Below are positions 8,770 to 18,329 of a stretch of 38,249 nt of DNA, one piece after another. Where the stretch lies: positions 1-38,249 of the forward strand of contig MCFH01000118.1 of NCBI GenBank assembly GCA_002104945.1, in the 5' to 3' direction. Numbering within the stretch: the first letter of the stretch is position 1; the number at the start of each line of letters is the position of its first letter. The stretch is from Piromyces finnis (taxonomy: Eukaryota; Neocallimastigomycota; Neocallimastigomycetes; Neocallimastigales; Neocallimastigaceae). Below the pieces are notes generated by a model. The model saw only the letters and a program-made list of their open reading frames with translations. It did no database searches and was not told where the DNA came from. Made by a program: the position numbers and the translations under genes.

Positions 8770-10951
8770 AAATAAAATAAAAAATAAAAATAATAATACA
8801 AAAGAAGATAATAATTTAAATAAAACAAATAAAAATATTAATGAAATATATGATGATAATGATATTAATAACATAAATCATATAAATAAATTTAATGATA
8901 ATAATGACGATAACAACGTTAATATTATTAATTCACATAATAAGAATAATATAAATAATAATATAAATAATAACTTCATTAATAATATGAAAGACAATAA
9001 CAGTTATAAAATTAAAAACAACAATAATAATATTCATAAAAAGAAAAATAAAAGAAAAGTAATCGACAGTGACGAAGAAAGTGAAGATGAAAGTAAAATT
9101 AAAATTAAAAGAAATAAATTCTTAAACAAAGAAGAAAGGATAAATAAAATAATTGAAAGCGAAAGAAAATCTAAGAACAAAATTTCTTATAAGGCTAAAG
9201 ACTTGGACAATGGAATTAGTTTATCAGAATTAAATAAAAATAAACAAAAAAATAATAACTCATTAAGCTATATTCCAAACCATTCACTAGATGTAGAACA
9301 AAGACAATATCCAAATTATCCAAGGAACAAAAGAAAAATTTTGGATAATAATGAAAAGTATACAACTAGTAAAAGAATAAGAAAAGAAATAAATAACGTT
9401 GATAAATCATCAACGACAGATAACCAAATAACAGAACCAACAAGTTTTTTTGAAATCTTTAAGAGAAAAGATAAAAGAAGATGGCTTGACGCTATAAATG
9501 ATGAATTAAACAATATGAAAGAACGCAAAGTATATGAAAAAATAAACAAAGTTCCACAAAATACTAATGTAATTACCTCAAAATGGGTGTTCAAAATTAA
9601 AAGGGATAGCAAAGGAAACATTACCAAGTATAAAGCACGCTTAGTAGCTAGAGGATTCACTCAAGAATACGGTACGGACTACAAAGAAACATTTTCTCCA
9701 ACATTAAAACATGATTCACTAAGAATTCTTACAGCTATTTCAGCAGAAAAGAAATTTTATATACATCAATTAGATATAAAGGCAGCTTATTTATATGCTG
9801 ACTTAAATGAATGTATTTATATGTATGCTCCAGAAGGAGACTCTACTTACCGAAAAGGCTATTGGAAACTAAATAAGGCACTCTATGGTCTCAAGCAAGC
9901 AGCACGAGAATGGAATAATAATATAACTGATACTTTAACTAATATTGGATTTAAAAGACTGGTAAGTGAACCCTGTATTTTCGTTAAGAAAGATGATAAC
10001 AATAATATAAAATGTTTGTTAGGAATATATGTCGATGATATCCTAATATCAGGTAACAATTATGAAATAAATAAAACTAAAGAATTACTAAAGAAAAGAT
10101 ACAAAGTTACCGATATTGGATATGCAGATTTTATTATTGGAATTAAATTTGAAAAATTAAACAATGGATACTTACTTCACCAAGAAAGATACCTTAGAGA
10201 TATCTTAAGAAAATTCAACTTAGAAAACTGTAAACCTTGCAAAACACCTAAACCAGCAAACGAAGTTGATGATAAACAAGAAAAATATAACCCAACAAAG
10301 TATCGTGCAGCCATTGGTAGTTTACTATATCTTGCTATATCTACTAGACCAGACATTTTATTTTCAGTCACCAAAGCAGCCAGAAAATCACAAGAACCTA
10401 CTTTTAAAGACTGGGAGAATGTTATTCAAATTTTTAAATACCTCAAAGGAACCATTAATTACGGATTGCTCTATTCAGGCGAAGCTTCTTTAAAGACCTT
10501 TGTAGACGCAGACTACGGTAGTGACAAAGTAACCAGAAGATCAACCACCGGATTTGTTTTCTTCATGGGAAGTGGTCCCACGAGTTGGTTTTCGAAACTT
10601 CAACATTGTATTGCTACCTCTACAGCTGAGTCAGAATATTACAGCTTATGTGAGTGCGGAAAACATTCACTTTGGTATGCAAACATACTTAATGAGTTAG
10701 GGATAACTCATAAATGTACTGTAATAAACATTGACAACCAGGCAGCAATTTATAATGCTGAAAATGATACTATTAATCCAAAATCAAAACATATTGATAT
10801 TAAGTATCATAAAATAAGAGAAATGGTAAAAGAGAAAAAAATTAAATTGGAATATATCAAGTCCTTAAATAACATTGCTGATGGTTTCACAAAATATTTG
10901 GATGCTACAAAAATGTCTATTTTTAGAAATAATTTATTACATAAATATTAA
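8762..10951 (+). CDS. pol: Copia reverse transcriptase and RNase H, shifted one base from the integrase frame
   Basis: This frame is open from 8762, right at the A7 run, and its first ATG is at 8987. I take the whole open part as a continuation of the polyprotein, since its first 70 codons are the same kind of Asn-rich linker. Reverse transcriptase shows the copia motifs KWVFKIKRDSKGNI, KARLVARGFTQEYG, QLDIKAAYLYADL, ALYGLKQAAREW and the catalytic IYVDDILIS. RNase H has VDADYGSDKVTRRST, ATSTAESEYYSL and a C-terminal KHIDIKYHKIRE. All catalytic regions look intact. Deleting one A in the run would give a single Gag-Pol frame; a +1 shift by ribosomes is the other option. Confidence 0.92.
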   Translation, partial: KNKNKIKNKNNNTKEDNNLNKTNKNINEIYDDNDINNINHINKFNDNNDDNNVNIINSHNKNNINNNINNNFINNMKDNNSYKIKNNNNNIHKKKNKRKVIDSDEESEDESKIKIKRNKFLNKEERINKIIESERKSKNKISYKAKDLDNGISLSELNKNKQKNNNSLSYIPNHSLDVEQRQYPNYPRNKRKILDNNEKYTTSKRIRKEINNVDKSSTTDNQITEPTSFFEIFKRKDKRRWLDAINDELNNMKERKVYEKINKVPQNTNVITSKWVFKIKRDSKGNITKYKARLVARGFTQEYGTDYKETFSPTLKHDSLRILTAISAEKKFYIHQLDIKAAYLYADLNECIYMYAPEGDSTYRKGYWKLNKALYGLKQAAREWNNNITDTLTNIGFKRLVSEPCIFVKKDDNNNIKCLLGIYVDDILISGNNYEINKTKELLKKRYKVTDIGYADFIIGIKFEKLNNGYLLHQERYLRDILRKFNLENCKPCKTPKPANEVDDKQEKYNPTKYRAAIGSLLYLAISTRPDILFSVTKAARKSQEPTFKDWENVIQIFKYLKGTINYGLLYSGEASLKTFVDADYGSDKVTRRSTTGFVFFMGSGPTSWFSKLQHCIATSTAESEYYSLCECGKHSLWYANILNELGITHKCTVINIDNQAAIYNAENDTINPKSKHIDIKYHKIREMVKEKKIKLEYIKSLNNIADGFTKYLDATKMSIFRNNLLHKY

Positions 10952-10986
10952 ATGAATATTAAATGAATATTAAATGAATATTAAAT
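10945..10986 (+). repeat. 11-bp tandem repeat over the copia stop codon
   Basis: ATATTAAATGA is repeated nearly four times. The pol stop TAA (10949-10951) lies in the first unit. Confidence 0.8.
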
Positions 10987-11004
10987 AAAAGTATTTATAC
11001 TTTT

Positions 11005-11011
11005 GGGAGAA
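11005..11011 (+). promoter_or_regulatory. Polypurine tract of the copia element
   Basis: GGGAGAA abuts the TG of the 3' LTR. Confidence 0.7.
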
Positions 11012-11367
11012 TGTTAAAATTATAATGAAATAATTTTATATTTTATTTACTATTAATTAATTATATAATTATATATTATTTAAATTTTTATGTATTAATT
11101 AAATTAATTATATGAAAAGTATAATTTTATTTAATATTATATAAATATATATTTTTTACTATTATTAAAATGTAGTTCTTTTCATAATATAAGAAAAGAC
11201 ATTATTAAATAACTTGTATTAAATAATAATAAATATTAATAACAAATATTAATAAATAAATAATAATAAATAAATATAAAATAATATATATACATATTAT
11301 ACAAATATTTATTTATAAAGTGTTGGTGTTATATAAAATATTATAATAATAATATTTAATCATAAAA
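11012..11367 (+). repeat. 3' LTR of the copia element
   Basis: 356 bp. Read side by side with 5440-5795 I found no difference. Confidence 0.92.
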
Positions 11368-11372
11368 TAAAT
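11368..11372. repeat. Target-site duplication TAAAT right of the copia element
   Basis: It pairs with 5435-5439; after it the B LTR sequence resumes in register. Confidence 0.88.
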
Positions 11373-11391
11373 TAATTTAAAAAATTTTTAG

Positions 11392-11399
11392 TATAAATA
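11392..11399 (+). promoter_or_regulatory. TATA box of the element B LTR promoter
   Basis: TATAAATA lies 40 nt upstream of GAGATTTTATT, the sequence complementary to the priming site. If the mRNA starts at that sequence, this is a normally placed TATA box. The 3' LTR has the same arrangement. Confidence 0.55.
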
Positions 11400-11431
11400 C
11401 GAGTGAATTTTCCCAAATATTTTAAAGAATC

Positions 11432-11442
11432 GAGATTTTATT
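11432..11442 (+). promoter_or_regulatory. Candidate mRNA 5' end and self-primer of element B
   Basis: GAGATTTTATT is the exact reverse complement of AATAAAATCTC at 11610-11620, which spans the last LTR base and the bases just after the LTR. Tf1 of fission yeast uses the first 11 nt of its own mRNA in this way. Confidence 0.6.
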
Positions 11443-11610
11443 AATAAATAATTATATTATTAAACACTAACTTATTAAGTTAAATTCTATGTGTTTTTAA
11501 TGATATTTTTATAAATTAATAATTTACAGATTATTTTAAAGTGTTAATATTACTAAGTTATTTAGTAAATATTATAATTTGTTTTATTGTTAAAGACACA
11601 TTTCTTTACA

Positions 11611-11620
11611 ATAAAATCTC
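11611..11620 (+). promoter_or_regulatory. Primer-binding site of element B, self-complementary type
   Basis: ATAAAATCTC follows the LTR end TTTACA with no gap. It does not start with TGG, so it is not a normal tRNA site. Together with the preceding A it pairs over 11 nt with 11432-11442 in the LTR. Confidence 0.6.
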
Positions 11621-12503
11621 CTTATAATATAAAAGCTTAATACCTTAGTGTTTAAGAAATTGTTATAGATAAAACTTTTAAGTTTTATTGTTGAAGCTTT
11701 TCTTTAAAGAAATATTTTTACTTAAAGTAGTAGAATTAGTACGCTTTAGAAGCGGTATATAATTCAAACTATAAAAAGTAAAAGATTAACGGGATCGAGT
11801 TTAACCTGTACAATAATTGGGTTGGCAGGCTCTGAGCTATTCTACTTTGAATAAGGAAGTAGGAGAATCCGAGGTACACCACGTACAAGACGCTGTAATA
11901 AGCAAGCTGGCGTGAGATTTATAGTTGTATACTATCTTTTGCTGTTTGATTATAGACCGGAAAATAGCCGGAAATGCCTTACTTTAATAAAATAATATTT
12001 CTTAATTAATACATTTTAAAATTAAGTTTTCTAATAAAACAATTTCTAATTTTTAATTATAATTATTAATTGTTAAGACAATTTATTAAAATTGTAATAA
12101 TATAAAATAATATTCTTTATAACTCCTTTAGCGTGAGAAGTTAAACTCTTATACATAATACTTCTACGTTCGGATAAGGTTGATATAGGGAAAGAAAACC
12201 TGTAATAATTTTTATTGCTAACAATAAGTTAGACACTAAAAAAAAAATTTTTACACCGTTCCTTTCTTTTATTAATTTAATTAATATTAACAATCGACTT
12301 TATACGTGTTATCGTGAAGAGCTACGAAGGACTTATTATAAAGAATAAAACAGGTTATATATTTGATGGTTTAACACTATATAATCTGGTTTATATTATT
12401 ATTTAATAAAAAGATTTACTCAATTAATAAATATAATTAAATACTTTATTCTATTATTTTTACAAATTTATTAAAGCTTATTAAAGAAAACATCATAAGT
12501 ACT
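11611..12503 (+). other. Long leader of element B containing a conserved module
   Basis: This 893-bp stretch between the LTR and the gag ATG has no convincing ORF. Parts are richer in G and C than the surroundings, especially 11780-11960. A diverged inverted copy covers 18330-19130, with islands of identity such as the 21 nt at 11733-11753 (reverse complement at 19002-19022) and TTGATGGTTTAACA at 12363-12376. A hairpin CTACTT/AAGTAG (11842-11862) keeps its pairing in the other copy as CTATTT/AAATAG. This suggests a structured RNA element, for packaging or translation; its function is unknown. Confidence 0.55.
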
Positions 12504-14700
12504 ATGGAAGAGAACGAAAACAACCACATGGATAATAATAATATTTTCGAAAACGCAACTCTTAAGGATGGTTTTGCAGGGGATCGCAGATATCTGAAGG
12601 GTTTCTTAGCTAAGGTGGAGCTAGTGTTTATGCTATATCCTGAACGGTATCAAGACGACGCAACCAAAATTCTCTATATAATATCAAGACTTTATGGGGA
12701 CGCTATGAATTGGGCTGCTACTCTTATAAACAACCATGATCCGTGTCTTAATAACTACCAAGCTTTTGTTGACAGGTTTAAGGCTTTTTATGGTTATAAC
12801 GATGCTACCTATGTTGCAAATCAAATGCTTAGAACCTTAAAACAACGCCGATTAGGAGGAATTAGAGGCTATATCTTGGAATTTAACCGCTATGCTGATG
12901 AATCAAACTGGAATGAACAAGCCAAAATGGATGCATTTATAGCTGGCCTTAATCAACAAGTTGCAGTTCGTATTTTGGAAATGTTTCCGGGTCCTAGGGA
13001 TCTTCTTTCATTACAGACTATTGCTTCAAGAATCGATTCAAGATTATCTACACATCATACCTTTTTCCCTTCTGGTTCAAACAATAACCAAAACCGAAAG
13101 AAAAGATCTTTTCATCACTCTTCAAAAATAACAAAGTCCATTACAAACAGGAATAACCATGGCCCTATCTCAAACGAAGAAAAGGAAAGAAGAAAGAAAG
13201 AAAATCTTTGTGTGTATTGTGGTGCTTCAAGTCATAAGCTTAATAATTGTCCAAAAAGAAAGAATAAAGATCGTGAAAATCCTTCACTAATATCTATTCC
13301 CACACTTATATCCGCTCCTAAAGAAGAAAACAAAACTCATAATAAAATGACAACTAAATTTAAACTTTCTTATGAACTAAATACGGATATTCTTATTGAC
13401 TCAGGATCCAAACTTAATTTAATTGATGTAGATTACTGTAACGATAATAACATTCCTTATCATGATGACGGTAACCTACCAAATATCGTTGGTATCGGTG
13501 GTCGACAATCTCTTTTTAGAATTACATCTCCTTTGAATCTTCGCTACAAAGATCATCTCTGTCGAACACAATTCTATGTAACTGATCTACCTTATTATCC
13601 TTGTATTCTTGGAATAGATTGGCTTAAAGAACACAATCCTTCTATCGATTTCACAAAGAACAAAATTTCATTTGTATCCGATTACTGTTATAATCGTTGT
13701 ATAACACTCTCCAATAATGTCCCTGAATTTCCTGAAGAAAGATCTGCTTTTCCTGCAATGGAAGATCCTTCCTACGAACCTCCGCATGATTCATTCGCTT
13801 ACCCTATATTTGTCGATAAACAAAACATCCAATCTCAAAACGAAACTAATCGTACTTGTACTATTCTCTGTTCGGGTTCTTCAAAAAATATTAACAATTC
13901 TGTTTCTAAGAAGTCTTCTGTTAACTTTTCTACTTCGTCTCTCTCAAATCAAGAACCAACTTCTGTTTTGACTTCTTTTTCTGATTCTAATATTCATTCC
14001 AATTCTATTCTCAAATCCGATTCAAACTCTAAATCAGAACCCAATTCTTCTATTATACTTCCGGATGTTCTCTCTGACTTTGCTGATGTCTTCAATGAAT
14101 CTAATGCTGAAAAACTTCCTCCACACCGTCCATACGATTGTGAAATAAAACTCAAAGAAAATTCAAAACTGTTTTATGGACCGATTTATCCTCTAACAGA
14201 AACCGAATCAATTGCTTTAGAAGAATATATAAAAGAAAATCTCAAGAAAGGATTTATTAGAAAATCAAAATCGCCTGCGGGAGCTCCTATTCTGTTTGTA
14301 CCTAAGAAAAACGGTCAACTTCGTATGTGTGTTGACTATCGCCAATTAAACTCCATAACTATTCGTGATTCTTATCCCCTTCCTCTTATACAAGATATGC
14401 TTGAACATCTTGGAAAAGGGAAGATTTTCTCAAAATTGGATCTTCGTTCTGCCTATAACTTGGTCAGGATTAAAAGTGGTGATGAATATAAAACCGCTTT
14501 TACTTGCAAGTTAGGTCATTTTGAATACTGTGTGATGCCTTTTGGGTTGAAAAATGCACCTGCTGTTTTTCAACATTTCATTAATGATGTTCTTGAAGAC
14601 GTTCTTGGTAAATTCGCTTTCTCTTACATAGATGATATTATTATTTTTTCCTCTGATTATAAATCTCATATATCTCATGTCAAAACTGTTTTGAAACTCC
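12504..14700 (+). CDS. gag-pol: Gag-Pol of element B, first part: Gag, protease, most of reverse transcriptase
   Basis: The ATG at 12504 opens a fused Gag-Pol. Gag (residues about 20-180) has the retrotransposon Gag fold with NWAATLI and FVDRFKAFYG. A CCHC knuckle CVYCGASSHKLNNC lies near residue 236. The protease active site ILIDSGSKLNLID is near residue 299 and ends with CILGIDWL. A Ser-rich linker leads to reverse transcriptase: [49 protein letters not shown] and the catalytic SYIDDIIIF. Reading stops at TAA only because a solo LTR entered right after the YIDD block. Gag and Pol in one frame matches the Tf1/sushi type of chromovirus. Codons are less A-rich than in the copia element. Confidence 0.93.
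14696..14700. repeat. Target-site duplication ACTCC left of the solo LTR
   Basis: The same five bases follow the LTR at 15304-15308. Confidence 0.9.
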
Positions 14701-15303
14701 TGTAAAGATATCAAACGCCTCTGTTTGATATCTTTAATGTAACTTAAGCCACAAGTATTATTGTTTAAGTTACACAAATTATATTCAGAAAAAGAAAATG
14801 AGACATAATTTATTTATTAATAATTAAAGTTTAAAACAAAATAAATTATTAATTTATTTTTAATGTTTAACAAGTAAATTAATATTCTCAATTTAAATCC
14901 CTAGTTTTAGTATTGTTTTTTTATAGAAATAGATAAATAATAAATGATTAATATATCAATAATACATGGGCACATATTCAAATTAAATAGTACTTAATTT
15001 GAATTGCCAATTGTATTTTACTAAAAATAGTTATAGTTTAAATATTTATTAATAATTAAGATTTTAGTGTAGATTTTAAATAATAATATATAAGAAATAA
15101 ATAGTTATAATATAATATAAATGTATTTAGGAAAAATATAAATAGAAGATATTTTTCATCATTTTATCGATGTAATTGTTATTATTAAAATTCTATTATA
15201 ATAAAAGATATTTTTAATAAAACAATTTTTATTTTTATTTTAAATTTAGTGTTATTGTAATAGAATAGATATCCTAATCTATTCTTTCTGTGTCGCCATT
15301 ACA
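14701..15303 (+). mobile_element. Solo LTR of the D family inside the reverse transcriptase of B
   Basis: It starts TGTAAAGATATC, ends CCATTACA, is 603 bp, and has TSD ACTCC. It matches the two LTRs of element D over its full length, in the opposite orientation. Recombination between the two LTRs of an inserted D copy removed the interior. It disrupts the pol frame of B after the catalytic YIDD and adds an immediate stop. It keeps its own TATAAATA box and the self-primer sequence GTAATTGTTATT. Confidence 0.93.
14703..14773. repeat. Two palindromes at the 5' edge of the D-family LTR
   Basis: Perfect 14-bp arms TAAAGATATCAAAC (14703-14716) and GTTTGATATCTTTA (14723-14736) enclose a 6-nt loop. 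A second pair, GTAACTTAA (14739-14747) and TTAAGTTAC (14765-14773), follows. Both are present in all three copies of this LTR. Confidence 0.85.
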
Positions 15304-15308
15304 ACTCC
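15304..15308. repeat. Target-site duplication ACTCC right of the solo LTR
   Basis: It pairs with 14696-14700. The B reading frame resumes at 15309. Confidence 0.9.
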
Positions 15309-17554
15309 TGAGGGATGCTGGGCTCTATGCTAAATTGGAAAAATGCGAGTTCTTTGTTTCTTTTATTGATTTCCTTGGTCATAGGATTTCTACTGATGGT
15401 ATTCACATGGACCCAAATAAAGTTTCTTCTATTTTAAACTGGCCTACTCCATCTAATGTTAAAGAGGTTCAATCTTTTCTTGGTCTTGCGAACTACTACC
15501 GTCGATTTATTCCAAATTTTGCAAAGATCGCTCATCCTTTGCATAAACTTTTGAAGAAAAATGTTAAATTTGTATGGTCTAAAGAAGCTCAAGATGCTTT
15601 CGATTCACTCGAGTCCTTATTTGTTTCTGCTCCTGTTATTATATTTCCTAATCGTGAACTTCCATTCATAGTCGAAACTGATTCAAGTAACTTTGCCATT
15701 GGTGCTATTCTCTCGCAAGTCTCTCCAATTGATAATATAACCCATCCAGTTGCTTTCTTTTCTCGCTCTCTTACTGGTCCTGAACGTAATTATCCAATAT
15801 ATGATAAAGAGCTCTTAGCTATCGTTGCTGCTCTTGAAACATGGCGTCATCTACTTAAAGGCTCTTCTTCTACTTTTAAGATTTACTCGGATCATCGAAA
15901 TTTACTCTATCAAAAGAAACCTGAAAAAATGTCTCAACGTCTTGTTCGCTGGGCTTTGTTTCTCTCTGAATTTAACTTTGTTATTATTTATCGTTCTGGT
16001 TCTTCTAACGGTAAGCCTGATGCTCTATCTCGTCGTCCTGATTATGCTATCAATTCGAATTCCTCTTCTGATGTTCCTTTTAATGTTCTTCGCCCTGAAA
16101 ATTTTTGTGCCATTGTAACTTCTGTTTCGTCCATTAGTAATTCTTTTCTTTCCGAATATATAAATGATGACTTTTACAATAAAATCTGTGAATATCTTGA
16201 TTGTAGGAAACCTCCAATACCTCACCCTCAAATTGACAAATTTTCCTTAAGCAATAGTTTTTTCCTTTTTACTGACAGAATCTATGTTCCTCCAAATTGT
16301 CGTCTTTCAATTCTTAAACTCTGTCACGACTCTCCTTCAGCTGGTCATTTCGGAATAAAGAAAACATCTTCTCTTATTGCTAGAGACTTCTGGTGGCCTT
16401 CTATTTCTTCTGATGTTAAAGACTACGTTCGTTCTTGTGAAGTTTGTTGTCGTTCAAAAACCTTTCGTCATAAACCTTATGGTCTTCTGAATCCTCTTGA
16501 TATTGCTGAGCGTCCTTGGTCATCCATTTCAATGGATTTCATTACAGATTTGCCTTCATCTTCTGGTTTCACTTGCATTCTTGTTGTTGTTGATCGTCTT
16601 ACAAAAATGGTTCATCTCATTCCGTTCAAAAGTATTCCTTCCGCCGCCGAAACAGCCACAGCCTTTATTGATAATATTTTCCGTCTTCATGGCCTACCTG
16701 AATCTATTGTCTCGGATAGAGGTTCTCAATTTACCTCTAAATTCTTCCAATCCATCTGTTCCTCCCTTGGCATTGAACTTAAGTTGTCTACTCCATTTCA
16801 TCATCAATCAAACGGTCAGACGGAGAGGGTGAACTCCGTTATAGAACAATATTTAAGATGTTTCTCAAATTATAAAGGTTCAAATTGGAAAAGTTTTCTT
16901 AGTCTTGCAGAATTTAGTTATAACAACGTGGTTCAAGAATCATCCAAATTTTCTCCATTCTTTTTGAATTACGGCTTTCATCCAAAATATTCACCAGTTA
17001 TTCCAGACTTATCTAAAGTCCCAAGAGCAGAAGAGTTTACAAGAGATTTTAAAACTTTAATTAATACCTTAAAAGAAAATTTAAAATCTGCCATGGAAAC
17101 CCAGAAGAAGCATGCTGACAAACGTAGAAAAGAAGCTCCGAATTTTAAAGTTGGTGACAAAGTTTGGCTGGATAGTTCTTTAATTATCCACAAAGGAAAT
17201 AAAAAATTTAAGCCAAGAAAACTCGGCCCATACAAAATCTTGGAAAAAATATCAAATGTTACATTTAAATTAAGTCTCCCAAAATCTATTAAGATTCATC
17301 CAGTTATTCATGTATCCAATCTCGAGAAATATGTCGAAGATAAATTTGGAAGATCTCAACCACCACCGCCACCTATTACCGTTGACAATGAAGAAGAATA
17401 CGAAGTTGAAGAAATTCTGGATAAAAGAAGACATTACGGAAAAATACAATACCTGATTAAATGGAAAGGGTATTCAATCAATGAAGCTTCGTGGGAGCCT
17501 GAAGAAAATCTAAATTGCAAGGGGCTACTTAAAAAATTTAATAGAAAGAAATAA
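15309..17554 (+). CDS. gag-pol: Gag-Pol of element B, second part: end of reverse transcriptase, RNase H, integrase, chromodomain
   Basis: Directly after the solo LTR and its duplicated ACTCC, the frame resumes with [15 protein letters not shown]. It continues through the RT connection ([29 protein letters not shown]), RNase H ([25 protein letters not shown]) and integrase. Integrase has the HHCC zinc domain ([14 protein letters not shown], then CEVCC) and a catalytic core with [19 protein letters not shown] and [10 protein letters not shown], so the D, D and E residues are present. The last 60 residues are a chromodomain ([28 protein letters not shown]), which in chromoviruses steers integration to marked chromatin. 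Removing the insertion restores the frame exactly. No GTG start is used here; this is the second half of a split gene. Confidence 0.93.
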
Positions 17555-17852
17555 AAAATAGTTAAAAAATTCAAATTATATTTATTATTAATATTAAAAT
17601 CACAATTATTATTATTATCAAAACTTATTAATATCATTATCAATATCAATTTTATTATTAAACAATTTATTAATATCAAATTTATCAATATTTTATTTTT
17701 AACTTTAGTAATATTAAAAAAAAAAAAATGTATTTTATTATATTAAATGTATTTTTATAATTAAGAAAATTCACTCCTTAGTTTAGTTTATTAAAAAAGA
17801 AAAACATATATTTAAATATTAAAATTCTAGATTCGTCTGGTATCCGAATCCT
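17555..17852 (+). other. 3' untranslated region of element B
   Basis: An AT-rich region of about 300 bp between the gag-pol stop and the polypurine tract. I see no ORF with any support. Confidence 0.5.
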
Positions 17853-17861
17853 GGAGGAGGA
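17853..17861 (+). promoter_or_regulatory. Polypurine tract of element B
   Basis: GGAGGAGGA lies 3 nt before the TG that starts the 3' LTR. It is the expected plus-strand DNA primer, conspicuous in this AT-rich context. Confidence 0.7.
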
Positions 17862-17864
17862 CCA

Positions 17865-18303
17865 TGTAACGAATACTAGAAATAACTAAATTGTCTTAGT
17901 GGTTAGTAGCTAAGACTTTGAGTCTGAATGACACTAGTTCGAGACCTCATAGATACTATTTTAAAAAAATTATAATTTTATTTTATTTTATTTTATTTTT
18001 AAATTTTATTTTATATGAAGATTATTGATTGGTTAAGAATTTTAAGTTGAAAAAATTTTATAAATTAATTTAAAAAATTTTTAGTATAAATACGAGTGAA
18101 TTTTCCCAAATATTTTAAAGAATCGAGATTTTATTAATAAATAATTATATTATTAAACACTAACTTATTAAGTTAAATTCTATGTGTTTTTAATGATATT
18201 TTTATAAATTAATAATTTACAGAATATTTTAAAGTGTTAATATTACTAAGTTATTTAGTAAATATTATAATTTGTTTTATTGTTAAAGACACATTTCTTT
18301 ACA
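17865..18303 (+). repeat. 3' LTR of element B, uninterrupted
   Basis: It starts TGTAACGAATAC and ends TTTACA, 439 bp. It contains the tRNA-like stretch, the TATAAATA box and GAGATTTTATT as in the 5' LTR. Because it lacks the copia element, it shows the empty insertion site: TAAAT appears once here and flanks the copia element twice in the 5' LTR. Confidence 0.88.
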
Positions 18304-18329
18304 ATATATCTATATATTTTTTTTTTAAT

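Larger units (their letters stand above)
5440..11367 (+). mobile_element. Complete Ty1/copia retrotransposon inserted in the 5' LTR of B
   Basis: Two 356-bp LTRs that I read as identical, 5-bp target duplications, a priming site flush with the 5' LTR, ORFs in the copia order Gag, protease, integrase, reverse transcriptase, RNase H, and a purine tract before the 3' LTR. Integrase ahead of reverse transcriptase defines the copia superfamily. Identical LTRs mean a very recent insertion. The only visible defect is a one-base frameshift in an A7 run at about 8760-8766. Confidence 0.95.
11373..11610 (+). repeat. 5' LTR of element B, second segment
   Basis: It continues the LTR after the copia element and its duplicated TAAAT. 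It holds a TATAAATA box (11392-11399), the candidate self-primer sequence (11432-11442) and the LTR end TTTACA. The two segments together equal the 3' LTR base for base in length from GAATACTAG onward (433 bp each). Confidence 0.88.
5244..18303 (+). mobile_element. Ty3/gypsy chromovirus B, interrupted by a copia element and a solo LTR
   Basis: Plus-strand order: 5' LTR, self-complementary priming site, about 890-bp leader, one gag-pol ORF ending in a chromodomain, purine tract, 3' LTR. The 5' LTR is split by the copia element (5440-11367) and the reverse transcriptase by a solo LTR (14701-15303). With both removed, the 433 shared LTR positions differ at one base that I found (near 11534 against 18223), and the gag-pol frame is continuous. 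B is therefore young. The left end is abnormal: the 3' LTR starts TGTAACGAATAC, but at 5244 the sequence starts TGAATAC, directly against the LTR of A. Confidence 0.88.

Noticed and set aside
8477-8828. Minus-strand ORFs rich in Leu, Phe and Tyr opposite the copia linker
   Set aside because: They are the complement of the Asn-rich repeats of the copia polyprotein.
11760-11960. Group I intron or hammerhead ribozyme in the B leader
   Set aside because: I found none of the conserved P/Q/R/S strings, nor a CTGANGA...GAAA core.
15290-15308. GTG start codon for the second half of the B Pol
   Set aside because: Those codons belong to the end of the solo LTR; the real frame continues from upstream across the insertion.
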